A stretch of 64,000 bases of DNA from Microstegium vimineum (Eukaryota > Streptophyta > Magnoliopsida > Poales > Poaceae): contig CM039124.1 in the NCBI GenBank assembly GCA_022036555.1, positions 54,590,456 to 54,654,455 on the forward strand, written 5' to 3'. A program made the position numbers and the translations under genes. Shown piece by piece: positions 23,528 to 37,600 of this stretch (position 1 is the stretch's first letter; each line of letters starts with the position of its first letter). The notes below the pieces were generated by a model that saw only the letters and a list, made by a program, of their open reading frames with translations, was not told the origin of the DNA and made no database searches.

Positions 23528-24540
23528 AAATGTATGACATTGTATGAAATTGTGTGCCGCATTGTAACTGGTCAATTTTTAATTCGTCACTCCAGTTCAT
23601 GATTATTCATCGTCTTTGTTAATTGTTATAGTATTATTAGTATGTTTGGATCCGCTGCTCAATATTAGGTCTACTTTCTAGGCATTGGGCAAGGTTTGCA
23701 ATATTGGTCTACTTTCTGTTTTTCTAGGCATTGGGCAAGGTTTGCTTGAAAGCTTAGCACTAGGAGGCCAACGCAGCTTGGTGATTTTAGAAAATAAACG
23801 AAGTAAGTTGTAGTGTTTTTTTTTTCCAGATCCAGTACAAACATAGATGCATGTGTTTTTTTCAACACAAACGTATGTACATCTTGCCTTACCTTTATAA
23901 ACACACACGTATGTACATCTTGCCTTACCTTTATGAGCATCTCCCAAGAACTAAGTTAGACTTAAAATAAATTTTAAAAAAATCGAGTGCTTATGTCAAC
24001 TTTAAAACTTCCGGATGAGCAGCTTCTATCACAAAGAACCACTGTAATCCGAGAAGGCTACATGTGCAGTGTACGCCAACCTTGTAATGATGAGATAACC
24101 ACTGTACCCATGATATTTAGACTATATTTTTGTTTTCCTTTTGACCTTTTCCTTAAGGTTGTTTCGTAATCAATATAGACAACCAAATTGGATGTCTATG
24201 AAAACATGCTTACAAAGCACACTATTTGAAATGAATGATTAGCCAAGTCAATGTGCAATGTGAGCTTGCTATCAAAGCTTAAGGAAAACCCACCCATGGT
24301 TGCAGAACGAATGATTAGCCAAGTCAATGTGCAATGTAAGCTTGCTCACGCCAGCCATACGCTACCCATACCACTCCAAGTTAAAGCTCGTGCATAGCAA
24401 GTCTACCCATTGCAGTATAATAAGAATAAAAACACGATAAAAGCAAGTAGTTTGGATGGATCAGAAAGTAAAGTAAAAGCACGATTCATCTTTTGTGTTG
24501 TCTTTTAATCTGTCTTAAAATCTCTACAATGTATGTACTA
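23528..24540. other. Intergenic with short local duplications
   Basis: No gene seen. Three small direct duplications are visible: a CTAGGCATTGGGCAAGGTTTGC unit near 23678 and 23726, a GTATGTACATCTTGCCTTACC unit near 23873 and 23910, and a 38-bp unit at 24233-24270 repeated at 24309-24346. Confidence 0.7.
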
Positions 24541-24692
24541 CTTCCTCTATCTCTAATTATAAAACATTTTGATATTTTTAAATTCATAACATTTGTTATA
24601 TATCTAAACATAACATATAGCTAAACGCATAGCTTTTAGCAAAAGCTATATGATTCTAAAAAAAAGCCAAAACAGCTTACAATTGGAATGTA
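24541..24692. mobile_element. Degenerate Stowaway-like MITE
   Basis: The left end CTTCCTCTATCTCTAATTAT and the reverse of the right end (CTCTTACATTCCAATTGTAAG) are similar to each other and to the element at 26052-26191. The middle is AT-rich with GCTTTTAGCAAAAGC. Divergence makes the ends uncertain. Confidence 0.45.
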
Positions 24693-25122
24693 AGAGTATA
24701 TTAAAAGACACACGGAGAGAAAGATTATTTTTCATTCCCTGACTATGCGCGAGCATTTTAAAACAGATACGGGAAACCATATTCCTTCTCGTACAAAAAA
24801 AATAAGCGCCAAAGGATGAATACCAAACAATGAAAAGGTCGTCAAGACCTACTTCGTTCATTTTACCCATTGCAATTTAGCTGTCGTTTCCCTTTGGAAG
24901 CATACAACATTAAATAAAAAGCAGCTGAAAACCTATAGCTTAACAAAACTTCTTCGCTATAATGCCAAAGAAAACACTTGACCAAGTTTTAATTCCTGTG
25001 TGGTCAATATATGCTTAGCATGGACATTTGGACATGTCGCCATGTTGGCTCTGTTTGCAAGTCCCCCTTGGCTCTTGAAGAACATAGGAATTCCCGATGC
25101 AACAAGAAAGAAGAAACCTCTA
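24693..25122. other. Downstream of NAR1, no gene seen
   Basis: AT-rich. It probably contains the 3' untranslated region of the minus-strand gene that ends at 25123. Nothing else recognised. Confidence 0.5.
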
Positions 25123-28100
25123 TCACCAGTTCTGTAACTGTGAGGCCACACTCTTCACCATTGGGTGATATTCTGTGTGCAAATACTTCTTTGCATTCTC
25201 TGAACCAGGTTGCCCCAGCCATTCGTCATATAGTTTTTTCGCGATGGGGTTACTGAAAGGATTGGATATTGATATCTGGTACACAACATACACAATTAGT
25301 GGAAGAACATAACTCGCACAAGGTGCACAATTCATGTAACTCTTTACCAAATTACAGATAAGAAAACACTGCAGTTATAGCATATTTCCCACTTGAGGAT
25401 AAAACTATGTAAACAAATTAGAGGATAAATAACATCTATCAAAAGAAAAATTTGAAGGCTAAATAACATGGAATATCATATATTGTTCAGCTCAGCAAAG
25501 CTACTAGAGATGGAATAGCAGCTCTGACAATTGAACAGGCAGTTTTACTTTTCCGCTATTGAAAGAAGCAAAATTAGGTGGTGTTTGGTTCCCACCCCCT
25601 AAAGTTTAGCCACTAAAGTTTAGTGGAGGTGACTTTAGTGATAGTGTTAAAAGTGACAAAAAGTGGGGGTGTTTGGAACTTTAGGGACTAAAAGTGACTA
25701 AACTTTAGTGGCTAAAGTTTAGGGGTGGGAACCAAACACCCCCTTACAGTACAAGTAAAACCTGAGTAGCATTATAGCATGGTAGTAGCAAGCTAGCAAC
25801 ATTATACAAAGAAGAAGCAACCAAAGCAAACAAAAGTGTACGAAGCTACAAGTGTAGAAGAGAATATAATAGAATAACAAGAAGATCTATATACCTAATA
25901 AATACAAAAACATTTCAAGCGATGACTATGGGGCATCAACTAAAATCAACTAAAATGTCTATAACTCTATGCCCTACATGAATGTCGATGACTCGAAGAG
26001 AGGTCAGGACGAAGATGCACCACAATGATAAGCAAGTTGCCTTATAAAATACTCCCTCTGTTCCAATTTATAGACCATTTTGGCTTTTCTAGATACATAA
26101 CTTTTATTATGTATAGTGTATATCTAGGAGCATAGCAAAAGTTATGTACCTAGAAAAGCCAAAATGACCTATAATTGAGTACAGAGGGTGGTACAACAAA
26201 TGTTGGATTTCAGTTAGAAGCTTACATCTTGTGTGTATACACTCTCCAATTGCTGGATAAGTTCCTTGGCAGACTGACCTTGAACAGGTTTTAATTGACC
26301 TCCCCCATTCAGACAACCTGCAGAACAGTAATAAATGCATCATAGAGCCAGATCCTACATTTTAGAAATTGTTTATTGAAACTTACGAGTGTCATGCAAA
26401 GACATGTCATAATGAAGTACCTGAAGGGCACGCCATAACTTCAATAAAGTGGTATTCACATTTTCCCATCTTAATCTTCCTAACAATATTCTGCAGGTTC
26501 CTGAATCCATAACAAAGTGCAAACTTCAAAACAGGTTTGCCCTCCACCTGCTAGCACATGCAGCATTTGCTTATTGTTATACACATTCACTCCAACTAGG
26601 TAAAATAATTACTGGTTTTCCACGATCATCAGGGGAATGAGTTTACCTCCAATGTAATTTCACGAAAATCTGAATTTCGCAAGATTCTAAAGCCAAGAGG
26701 ACCCTCTATTTCTCTGTTGTAAATTACATGTGATGCATAGCGAAAGACCGTTTCTGCATAGCCCCCCGAACCTCCAGAAACCCCATATAGATGGCCTTCC
26801 TCATCAACATTTGTTAGCCTGGGTTATAATAAAGAAAAAAATACATGTCACCTCTGAGATAAATTAATCAAAACAGATAAAACGAACTATGGTATATTCG
26901 GATAATATACAGACAGTAAATGATCATTACATGGATTTCTTTTCGCAACAGGTGGTTGAAATAAATTTAGCTAAAATTTGTTGACAGAAGTAGCAGTCAA
27001 ACAGATTATAACTAATTAATAGTCCTGTACTTGAGAAGATGAATGAGTATAGGCGAAAAAAGAAACACCAAACACATGGCCTTACAATCTGTCCAATGAA
27101 GATTCCTCTACTGTCTTGAAATCGATAGATTTGGACTGCAGAAAAATATGCAAATCATAATAAGTGTCTCCCTTGTTTTTCAAATTCATCAACCATAGTG
27201 CAAGCAAGAAAAAGAAGCAAGTAACAACCTGTATCAAGTCTAACACTTCACCAGTTGTCAGTACTGAATCCACCTCTGTGACTTCCTTACCGTCTACTGA
27301 GAAAGTGAAATCATCCCGAACGGCCTCTAGCTTCTTGTCGTAGCAGGGCATCACAGTGACATGATATACATCATACGGCCTACATACCCCCCAAAAAAGA
27401 AGGTTACAACTAAAAGTCAAATACTAGAAAGTAACAGTATTATAAAGACCAGTAATTGTTTAGCCTTCAGCAAATTAGAATACATCAGTAATACAAACTT
27501 CCATGATTGTTGAGGGCTTGAGACACATCTATACAGGTTGGTGGGTAAACTGAAGTGGACCCAGTCACTGGCTCTAAGTGTATGAAAGGGAAGGATGACC
27601 TAAATCGGCGAGCCACTGCTACTTTTTACAAAACATTTCCTGATGACAGGTTTCTTAAACCAAAAAAAAAATGATTAGTTGGTGGGAGCATGCAGGTTTC
27701 CTATTAACGAAGTTTGAATTACTCGTACAATAAATCATGTGTATTAATTCAAAATTTCAAATTAAAAATAGAACATCACTTATGTCATTATATTTTTTGC
27801 AAACATATGACAATACTTCCAAGTTGCATCACAGACACCTTAGAAGGCAACGAATTTGTGTATGTATGAAAATTGATTTCAAGATAACACTATCTAGAGC
27901 AGAGACAGATACTCACTTTAGACCAAGTTTCTCAACCACATGGTGCTTAATGGCCGCACCAATTGCCTGTTGTGGGCTCTTTACAGATGAGATGTAAGGT
28001 AGGATGTATGAACCAAGAGTCTTTTCAGCATAGCATATCCAACCTGCAAGCGGAAGAGGCTATGACACATATTTTGTGAACAAATCGTGTAAGGTTACAG

Positions 28101-29820
28101 CATTTTAAAAACCCAAACTGCATTATGTAAGTATCTATGTCATGTTCCCAGCAAATATTTTACCCGGGCATGCGGATGAAATTATTGGAAGATTGGCTCC
28201 AGCCTCTTGGCCACTAGATGATTGATTTTTCTGATAACGCGAAACAAATTCATTGCATGCTTCAATAAGAGATAGATCTCGACTCGAGCTTGTGTCAAAA
28301 ACAGCCTTTACGCCAATCGACTTGAGCAAAGTAGTCAGTTTTCTGAGAACCTGAATTTAAAGGAGTTACATTCTGCTTTAGTTCTCATAAATCATAATTG
28401 AAGGACAACCTTGCAATAGTTTTTTGAAAATAAATAACTCGTGGGAAACATTTGTAAGAGAATATCTGCTAGGGTGATGATTCTGACAGGGGAATGAATA
28501 TGGCAAACCCATGTAATTACCTGTGACTGAGAAAGACCGAAGAATGCAGCTAGTGATGCTCTTGACTGGGGAGATACAGATACAATAACAGCTTTATCAG
28601 AGTTTATGCGATCAATGAAGTCACCCAAGCTTTGCTTCTCCAGCATAACCGTCTCAGCAGATGTTATACAACCACTAAGATAAAGACGAAACAGTCAGCA
28701 TTGATTGAATTTGATCAGGTTACTTATTCACAACTGAACTGAAGAGTAAAAAAGAAAAAAACCTGCATGCCAGACAGTCTTTTAGTGAAATCTTGACTGC
28801 TTCCTCTGGAGGTTTTGTGCTCACTGTAATTTCTTTCTGTTTGTTCTGTAAAATTTCTGTGTGAGGAATATGAGCAAGGGCTTTCTGAAAGGCTGTAGAG
28901 ATGAATTGACATATGAAGTTCCAACGATGCAGATGTGAAGCTAATTGTTAGCAGAAATGAACGTGGGTATATCCTTAGCACTTTCAAAGTTGCAGGTTCT
29001 TGGCAATTGCAGCAGGTTTCATTCAGTAGGCTGTGGCACTTATACTAATTGTTCTGATAAAAGTAAACAAAGCTAGAATAACAAGTAGGGGTGTTATTCT
29101 GCTCTAGTTTGGTACAAAATGGGGAAATGGTATTAGGCTATCCTTTCATCTTGAAACTTTGAGATAAAGGTATTTGGTATTCTTAATTTGTGCCTAAAGA
29201 GAACCACCTTGGCATTACAAAATGAACATGAGGTTTTTGTGTGTGTGTGCGAGCGCCTTAGAGAAGATGGACATGAGATTCCTGATCATCTGAAGATCCT
29301 ATGTCCACTCATTACATGTCATAATATGGTTCCTACCAATTGGAGCAACATGTAAAACATCATTGGGAAAAAAACAACATTTGATTCTATAATTATGAAT
29401 CTAAATACATTTTTTTTTGCAGAAAAACAAATGTAATAAGAGTTCTACTGTAGCTAACACAAATTCTCCCTTCCTATTTATCGCACAGAAACCAACATGA
29501 GAAACCTGAGGGCAAAATAATTTAATTTCCTATATCTTTGTCATTCGTGATATGATCGCACACACCACCATACTGAGGGTTCGAAACAAGTATGGCTGGT
29601 GAGCTCAAACTGCACTCAACCAGCACATGGGGCATGACTCGCCCCGGACACAAATACTAGGGTAAACAACGAAACCTGGCGGAGAGAGCTGCGTCGGTAC
29701 CGGGAGGCGGCGGGAGGAGGAGGTGTTCTTATTGAGGGAGACGATGCAGTCCTGTGAAGGCGCGATGAAGTCGTTGAGATCGGACGCCTGCAGCACCGGC
29801 GAGAACCTGCTCGACGACAT
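25123..29820 (-). CDS. NAR1: NAR1-type Fe-S assembly factor (iron-only hydrogenase-like)
   Basis: Eleven exons on the minus strand: 29820-29701, 28845-28763, 28674-28521, 28350-28164, 28043-27917, 27379-27229, 27135-27086, 26818-26647, 26547-26421, 26317-26226 and 25275-25123. The lengths total 1416 bases, or 471 residues, with no internal stop. The N-terminal cluster ligands are visible: Cys25 and the CLACSGC run (Cys64, 67, 70). The hydrogenase-like domain has the conserved cysteines in SSACPGW, VMPCYDKK and VMACPSGC. The protein ends in Asn-Trp, and an aromatic C-terminus is typical of factors that dock on the cytosolic Fe-S targeting complex. NAR1 passes Fe-S clusters from the scaffold to that complex in the cytosol and has no hydrogenase activity. 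The gene looks intact. Its last intron holds two MITEs. Confidence 0.93.
25577..25743. mobile_element. Tourist-like MITE forming a near-perfect hairpin
   Basis: 167 bp flanked by TTA (25574-25576 and 25744-25746). The ends are inverted repeats over about 45 bases, starting GGTGGTGTTTGGTTCCCACC on the left and GGGGGTGTTTGGTTCCCACC on the reverse of the right, then CTAAAGTTTAG. It lies in the last NAR1 intron, so the hairpin would be transcribed. Confidence 0.85.
26052..26191. mobile_element. Stowaway-like MITE
   Basis: About 140 bp with TA on both sides. The left end is CTCCCTCTGTTCCAATTTAT. The right end read in reverse is CCACCCTCTGTACTCAATTAT, and both continue into CATTTTGGCTTTTCTAG. The CTCCCTC start is typical of Stowaway MITEs. 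It lies in the last NAR1 intron, next to the exon ending at 26226. Confidence 0.8.
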
Positions 29821-31617
29821 CGTCAGCCGGCCGGGCGGCACCCCAATCGGTTCCCGGACTGTTTGGGGTGGTCTTCTCCGCCTCAGGGATTGCAGAAATC
29901 AATCCCCCTTCTCTGGGTAGCTTGGGAACGGGCGGCGGCCGCCGGCCTCCCCGTATAGCTCCGCAACGAGGCAGGACCGCAGGAGGCTTCTGGCGGCTGT
30001 TGCCTCTCTGAGAAGAGCGGGGCCGCGAGACGAAGGTGGTGTATGAGGAGACCGGGAGGCTGTCAGTCGTCGTGCCACACGGGTGGCCGCCGGCGTGGCG
30101 GCGAGGAGCGGCGGTGGATTGGTTTCAGCCTTTCAGGCAGGACAGGCGGAGGGGGGAGAGAGGGCGCTTCTTCGTGTTGTTGTGTTTGGGTTCTGCCGTT
30201 TCGAGCAATCGAGCTCGTTGGTCAAACAGGCCAGTGCTGACACGGCTCAGGAACATGGCCAAGGGGCAAACTGGAAACGTCGGTTCAACAAGGTAAAATG
30301 AGAGCTTAAAAGTTGCTAAGGAAAAAAACGATAAAATTAGTACTCCGTAGTTTGGATGGATCAGAATTCTTTTTGAAAAAAAGGGGATAGTATGAGTTCC
30401 AAAAAAACAATTTTAGAAATTAGGTGTTCATACATATCCATCTTAAATTGCACAATATTTTCTTCATTCAAAGCACTTAGCTAAGGGTAGAAAATATAGC
30501 CAAACGAAGACTGTTTTTTTAGCTGAATCAAGTTCAAAAAACATGACGTATAGCCTGAACATAAGAAGCATATATCGTTCGTAGAATAATATAAACATGT
30601 AGATAAGGTAGAATAGATTGTGGAAGACAAGACACATATCGATTCCTCCTTATTATAGTATCCAAATGTAACCACAACCACCGAGCAACGGTTCAATTTT
30701 TTATTTCTCAGGGGTGTATAGTTTCCCATAAAATCCAAAATATTTTAGGTTTTTACAAAATAAAACTAAACATCATTCAAAATATTTGGTAAAAAGTGGT
30801 CAATTCTTCATTTTGGATTTTGGACTCAAGAGGCCAAAATAAAAAAATCTTTGCATTGATTTGTGTATCATCCTCACAATCCCCATCATTAGAAGATAAA
30901 TTTTGGTTGGAACTAAACACCCTACTAAAATATTTTACATGGAATTCAAAATAGTTAGAATTTTAGATTTTAGATTTTGGTTGAAACTAAACAGGGCCTT
31001 TACAAATGTCTCCCTACAAATTGGAGCTGAGAAAGCGACGCGACCACGGCGCCTTGCTTGACGACGCCGCAGCCGCACCTCAGGGTTCTCACGCAGTCAC
31101 GCATGACGCAACGTACTCAACGCATGGCTAGGCTCAACGGAGAGATCTAATCACTCCCGCACACTTGTTGCAAAAGGTGGTCGAACTTATTTATCCATTT
31201 GGAGTTGGAGAAACAGCTGGTAGAAGCTACTCCTGGGGAAGAAGACGCAGTTTTTTGCGAAGAGAAGAAAGAAAAAATTGGTTTGGCAATGGTCCTCGTG
31301 ATTTATTATTCTCTGGAAAAAAAAAACAATCTGCGCACAAAGGTATTCTGCGGTGACAGCAGTCAGCAGGACGGAGGAACTTCTGATGACTTAGTGTGGA
31401 AAATAAAAAAAAAATGTACAAACGTAGTGAAGCATTTTCCATCAGACCATCACATCGAAACCGTCCAATGCATCAATATTCAGTATAAGCTACATCACCA
31501 CTAGGCTTAATCACCACACCTAAACCATGAGGCATTCGTCATTCGTGTAACCAAAACTGCTTCTTCTTCTTTTGTGCGTGTGCGCGACCAATCTACAGCA
31601 AATCTTGACCCCAAAAG
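29821..31617. other. NAR1 promoter side and intergenic region
   Basis: 29821-30300 is GC-rich and probably holds the 5' untranslated region and promoter of NAR1. ORFs there show no recognisable domain. From 30300 the sequence is AT-rich. The stretch 30700-31010 has repeated AATTCAAAAT and GGTTGAAACTAAACAGGG words typical of decayed grass MITE ends, but I could not define an element. 31500-31617 is probably the helicase 3' untranslated region. Confidence 0.5.
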
Positions 31618-34600
31618 TCACCGTTTTCTAGAGTTATTCTTCGAGTGCCGCCTCGGTCTGGTGAGCAGCTTCAGCATGCTATCAGTCAGGTCCAGCGGCG
31701 AGTCATCCTCATTCTCGTCCTGCGGTTTCACGCCGGACGTCTGCGTCAGCCACCCCAGCGCCTCGATGGCCGCGTCCCGCTCCGCGAGCTGCTTGTTCCG
31801 CTTCGGCTTCCCCACGAACTGCATCCCCTTGAACTCCACCATGGCCCTGAACTCGTTCGTCTTGAGGTGCTTCGTCTTGTACTTGGGTGGGGTGTGGCCC
31901 GCCCGCATCAGCAGCGTCTGCAGCAGGCTCTTGGGGTTCATCCCATCTTTTATGATGTTGCTCTTGCCGTCGTCCTCAGGGTTCCGGAGCCTGGCACGGC
32001 TCGTCTCGCGGCCAAACACGAACCTTCCTTCGCATAGGTCGCCAGCGGCGAGCTCTTGGACAGCGAATAGGATGTACTTGCCTTCCTTGTGGATGTCAAA
32101 GTTTGGGTCTTCAAGCTGGAGTTGAACAAAAAAATTATCACAGTCGGACAGTTGACTGAAATAAAGCCCAGACCACTGCTCAAAAGACTGTCAATTTTAT
32201 TACATAATACCGCCAAGATTCCTATTTCTACTAATTATTTGTTATTGTTAACTAGAAAATGGAAATGCATGACGAAAATCTAGAGAACCCCTTTGAAAAG
32301 TGAGCCCAATTGACTGCATGACTCACCTTCTTCTGTATAAGTTTGTCAAGTTCTTCTTTAAGTTGCAGGTAGCATTCAGACAAGCTGGGATCCATAAAGA
32401 AATCAATGTAGCCGTCGAGCATCTTCAAGTGCCCAGCCTGAAACATAACAGTTAGAAGCCATATATCACAGTAACATAAACACAGAAATCCATGAGAAAA
32501 CAATCGGTTCTAAAACACAATGTACCATGTCTCCTTTTGTTACAGCACCACCAAACAAAATCAATATGGAGTCTGATACTCCAGTTGAATCACGTATGAA
32601 GACAGCATTCACCTTCACCTTCTCACCAAAGACCAGCCATGGATATGGGATGGTCTGATATTTTGCATTCACTGAATTCTGAATTTAAGAATAATGTCAA
32701 GAATTCAAACTTAGAAATCAGTGCTAGAAATCTTTAGGTGTCCAAGCATGGAATTGCTTGCCAACTTGAAAGGGGTGATTAGATGGCATATGATAGCAGG
32801 GGTGATTAGATAGCTAGATACTAAACAGGACATTGCTTACGAACATTTCAGGACATTCTGTATGCACTTACAACATAAAGAAGAACTTGGCCATCATCCA
32901 TCGTCTTAAAGGACATGGAGTTTTCTCGATGCTGCAAAGGGAAAAGGTGAGTTGAACTGTTAATTTCAGGCTAACAAAATGGATATATACAGGGTCATTG
33001 TCAACAGCTCTTTACCACAACAGATGATATCCCAGGAAAAAGCCCAGAACATATAATACCGCGGACCAATGATTGATTATGGCTCAAACTGTTATTTGTA
33101 TTCCCGTCAGAGTCTATCAAACCGGAATCCTTTAAAATATAGCTGAATTGTTTCCGAAGAGAGTGAATGGCTTGTAGTGTTTGAGAAGAAAGGAAATTTC
33201 TCCAGCAGTATTCATAAGCAGACCCTTCTCTATCCGCATCCTTCCATCCTTCATAAGCCCGAACAAGGGCCATATGATCACTATAATCCTTTGCTGAGAA
33301 TCTAGATTTTGCTGATCCTGCCAACTAATGTTAAAGTATAATATGAAAAACAAACCTTCTTATCTTCATGCAAATAACCACATGCATTTTTTTGGTACTA
33401 AAATATCCCTACTTTCTCATAAATATAACTTTTTTCTAAAGGAAATTTTGATTCGCAATCTAGATTTTGATGCTTACATCCTTCTTTTCCTGTGGCAACA
33501 GGAAAGGATCCCGAGCACTCAGTCCAGCAACTACAGTAAGTATAGGATCTATGCACCGAAAAACTGCACCCATTATAAGCATCTTTCCCAATTTTGGATC
33601 AACTGGAAGCATGGAAAGGTATCGTCCTGCAAAGTTGAATAAGGAAATCTTTGTAAGATTCGGTTCTAAATGTTTCCCCAGAGCATGCAGGGAAGCAACA
33701 GACACTGCATACCAAGATCAGTAAGGTTCTCATTTCCATCCAATGCTCCAATCATCTTCAGGAATTCCACTGCATTTTCGACCTATATATTTTACCAAGT
33801 GTAAGTGGAAAGGATTCAAAACCAAAAGAAGGATTGTTTACTACCTACTTAAAACATTTATATGCTGTGTACATGCTCAAAAAATTTCAGTTAATGCGAC
33901 ACAAAATCCAACAAAGATACAAAGGCAATGAGGAAAAGGGCATATGGAAATGTCAAGGTATGATTTAAACACATACAGCTAGGGGTTCTGGAGGCTGTAG
34001 AGCAGCTGATAGGAACTCCCCAATGCTGCCAACTTGCAAACTTTTTATCTGCAGACATAATGAATTCAAAGGAGTTCTAAGTAGCTCTGGAAGCTGATAG
34101 TCAGCAAATGCATCATACACACATCTAGGGTATAGATGGTAGCCTTCTCCAGGTTGCACACGGCCAGCTCTACCCCTCCTCTGCATTAAGACAATGGATA
34201 CTATGAGAATTGTCATGATTAACACAGATGAATAGATGGTGCCGTAGACAAAGGGATCGAGTGTGGTCATATATGAGTCAAGAGGTTATGTTCAAATTTG
34301 ACTCGTTGGGATAATTTTTCAATTGTTACTGTTGATCTTCTAATTGTAACCAGTGAATACTGAAACAGACCAAAAAGATACCTTATGAAAGGTATGAGAG
34401 AAAGAAACACATGGAAGGGTTAACAAAGTTAAGGACTACTGCAATTAAACAAACATAAATAACTCCAGATGTCAGCTGAATAAATAGATCTTTTAATCTT
34501 GGTGTTGCCAATGGAACAAAATTCTTTTAGTTGGGAATTGGGATTATAATTGAACAGAAGTCTCAAATTTGAGTCAAAGAAAAGATCTACTGATGAAAGA

Positions 34601-37600
34601 TGAAACAAGCAGACAAAAGCTAAGAATTCACCTGACGGGCAGAAGCTTTTGAAATCCATGAAGGGAGTAAGCAGGGAGTATTGTTTAGAGCATCATATGT
34701 GGTTTCCTTTGCTTTACCACAATCAACGACAAACACGATATCATTTATTGTAATACTTGCTTCCGCCATGTTTGTGGCAAGGACTACCTTCCGAACGTTA
34801 GGAGGTGGCTTCTCAAAAATTAGCCTCTGTGAACAAGATACAAATGTAGATGTGAAACACAGAAGGGATGCTCAGGATAACAGACATCAAACAACTAATA
34901 AACAAGATGAACCTGTTGTATATGATATGAATTTAGGCACAATACATGTGGTGTAAGATTTATTACATCAGCATCACTATGATATGCTAGATTAGAGCAA
35001 TTACCTGTTCAGAGGTAGCCATAGAACCATGGCATGCAAGCAGCAAAACCCTATTCGGATCACCTAATAAAGGATGTGCTTTCAGTTGATCCTTCAAGCA
35101 AGTAATATCGTCCCATCCAGTCATGAAAACTAAAACAGCACCAGGTCTCTCTTTGCGACATATGTGGCACAGAACAGCCTCTATAAGATTGAAACCAATG
35201 CAATCAGGATTCCAATTCACTAGAGAATCACGTGTCCTGGAACCATAGGTCTCGAAGCTTGAATTTTTAAGGGCTTCCTGCATAGTACATTAATAGTATC
35301 AGACGAATGTTTACCAAGAATTATATTAATTGACTTCTGTTTAGAAAAAAAGGAAGTACCTCGACAAGTGCGCTAATTTGATTTTTCCTTTTTCTAGGCA
35401 ATAGCTGTCTCTGAGTTTTCCAGACTTTATCTTGCCCATAATCATCAAGTTGATTGCTTGAGGTCAACTTGTAGCCTGACTTCTCTAATATGTCTTCCAA
35501 AAAATGTGCCCTTACTGGATGTGTGAATCCCTAAATTAACATTCAAGAGAGCAACGCAAATGTAAGATCAGTGAAGCTTTGTCAGAGTTATGGAAGGTAG
35601 AAAGAACAATTTACACAATATGTGAGATAACTTCGGTGCAAGGACACAATAACTCACAGGAATATGGATAGTTGGTGCTCCTCCAAAATAACTTGAGAAG
35701 AGTTCCGCATTTAGAGTAGCGCTCATCAATATCAACCTCAAATCACGGCGCCGTGATAACAGCTCTTTTAGTACAATCAATAGGAAATCTATAAAACAAT
35801 GCAATGACAGAATTGTGGTGAACTGAACAAAGATATAACCTCAACATGGGTAAAGGGAGCAATCCAAATATGGTATCTGACCTTCATTCATGCCCCTTTC
35901 ATGTATTTCATCAACAAATACATGAGTCACACCATTCAAGTTTCGGTCACTCAGTAATCGTCTTAGTAAGATGCCACTGGTGCAGAAAAGCAAATGTGTA
36001 TCTTTTCCCTTAATTCCCTCCAATCGGACTTTATAGCCAACCTATTAAAAAAGCTAGTTTCGTATGCAAATACATAGAGAGAATCTAGTAAGGACTTTTG
36101 TCCTTGTTCCTTACACATATTCAAGATGACCTACAGTAGCAGAAGTTAACAAAAGGAAATTTCTGACTTACCGATTCGCCAAGATTTTCTCCTCTCTCTG
36201 TGGATACTCTTTCTGCAACTGCCATTGCAGATATTCTTCGTGGCTGTGTACAAATTATGTTACAAAATGCCCCACGACCAGACTCAATCTCTGATTCCAA
36301 TACAAACTGAGGCAGCTGTGTTGTTTTACCACACCCTGTCTCACCAGAAATCACAATAACCTACCATTTACAAGAATGACAGAGAAATAATAAAGAAGGG
36401 TTACTAATCATGTTTTGGAATGGTTTATATGCCAGATAGATGTCTATGCATAGGCCCATTTACAATATTGCATACCTGATTGCGTGCAATGGCTGCTAGA
36501 AGCCTTTCTTTTTCTTTGTATGCTGGAAGTGATTTCCGGAATTCTACCATCTTAACACCCTCAGGTGATTCCTGTGTTAGAAGTACAATATGAAATTACC
36601 CATGAATCTGATGATGAGAGCTGCAGAAGTCTTTTGTAAATTACCCATCTTCTTTATCTAACATGTACAGAGCTAGGAACCATATGAAGTGTGTCATACC
36701 TGCCAACTTCTCTGAAAATTTCGCATCCTAATGCTCTTCCTCTGAAGTATCTTCTCCATGACTGACCGGTCAAGCAGAGAATCAAGCTGCTCATCCGGGC
36801 TAGCACTCTCAGTCATCTCAGAACCACATTTTGTGTTGCCATCACATTTATCCAGTGGTAAGAGCGCACGGTCTAGATGCTCCTGCACAAGTCCTTCAAC
36901 TCTCCTCTGCAAGCTCAGCGGGATCACCACCTGTTTGTTTCCACAAAGAGTAAATAATAAACTGTTAGGATCCCTAGCTGCACGTGCGAGGGATCGAAGG
37001 GAGTATGAGTGCGAGGTTGCAGGACGAGGCTTGAGGGCGCGGGGAAGACGGCGCGGGGGCGCCGTAGCTGCTGCTGCTCGCGCGAGTTGGGCTGAAGGCT
37101 AGATTTCTCCCGGCTCCCTTCGGGAAGCCGGAAACAATAATATGTTTCTGCTTACTCCAAACAATAGCCTTACAAAGTATTTATATCCCTTACTCTATAA
37201 TTCTAACTAGGACTCTTGATACTAATAGAACTAGGACTCTTGACTCTTGATACTAATAGGACTAGGACTCTTGATATCAATAGTAATTGGACTATAACTA
37301 GGACTCTTATATGAATACGGCCTGCACTTAGCCACTAATGGGCCTGCGCCTAGCATATGGCACGCCCGTCATAACATCTCCCCGCCTGCGAAAACAGCTC
37401 GTCCTCGAGCTGGAAGTCGGGGTATGCAGCCTTGAACTCGTCGAGGGCCTCCCAGGTAGCGTCGTCCTCTGCCAAGTCGCGCCACTGGATCAAGACCCGC
37501 CACGCGCCGCGACGCTGCTGTGCTCGCAGCGCCCGCTCTGGAGCTGGAAGGATGCGCCCATCCTGCGTCGGCGGCAGGACGCCTAGTGCATCCGGAGGGG

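Noticed and set aside
30036..30301. Plus-strand ORFs upstream of NAR1
   Set aside because: GC-rich leader sequence. No domain and no sign of coding bias.
31020..31160. GC-rich patch considered as a gene fragment or tRNA
   Set aside because: I could not form a cloverleaf or find a protein match by eye.
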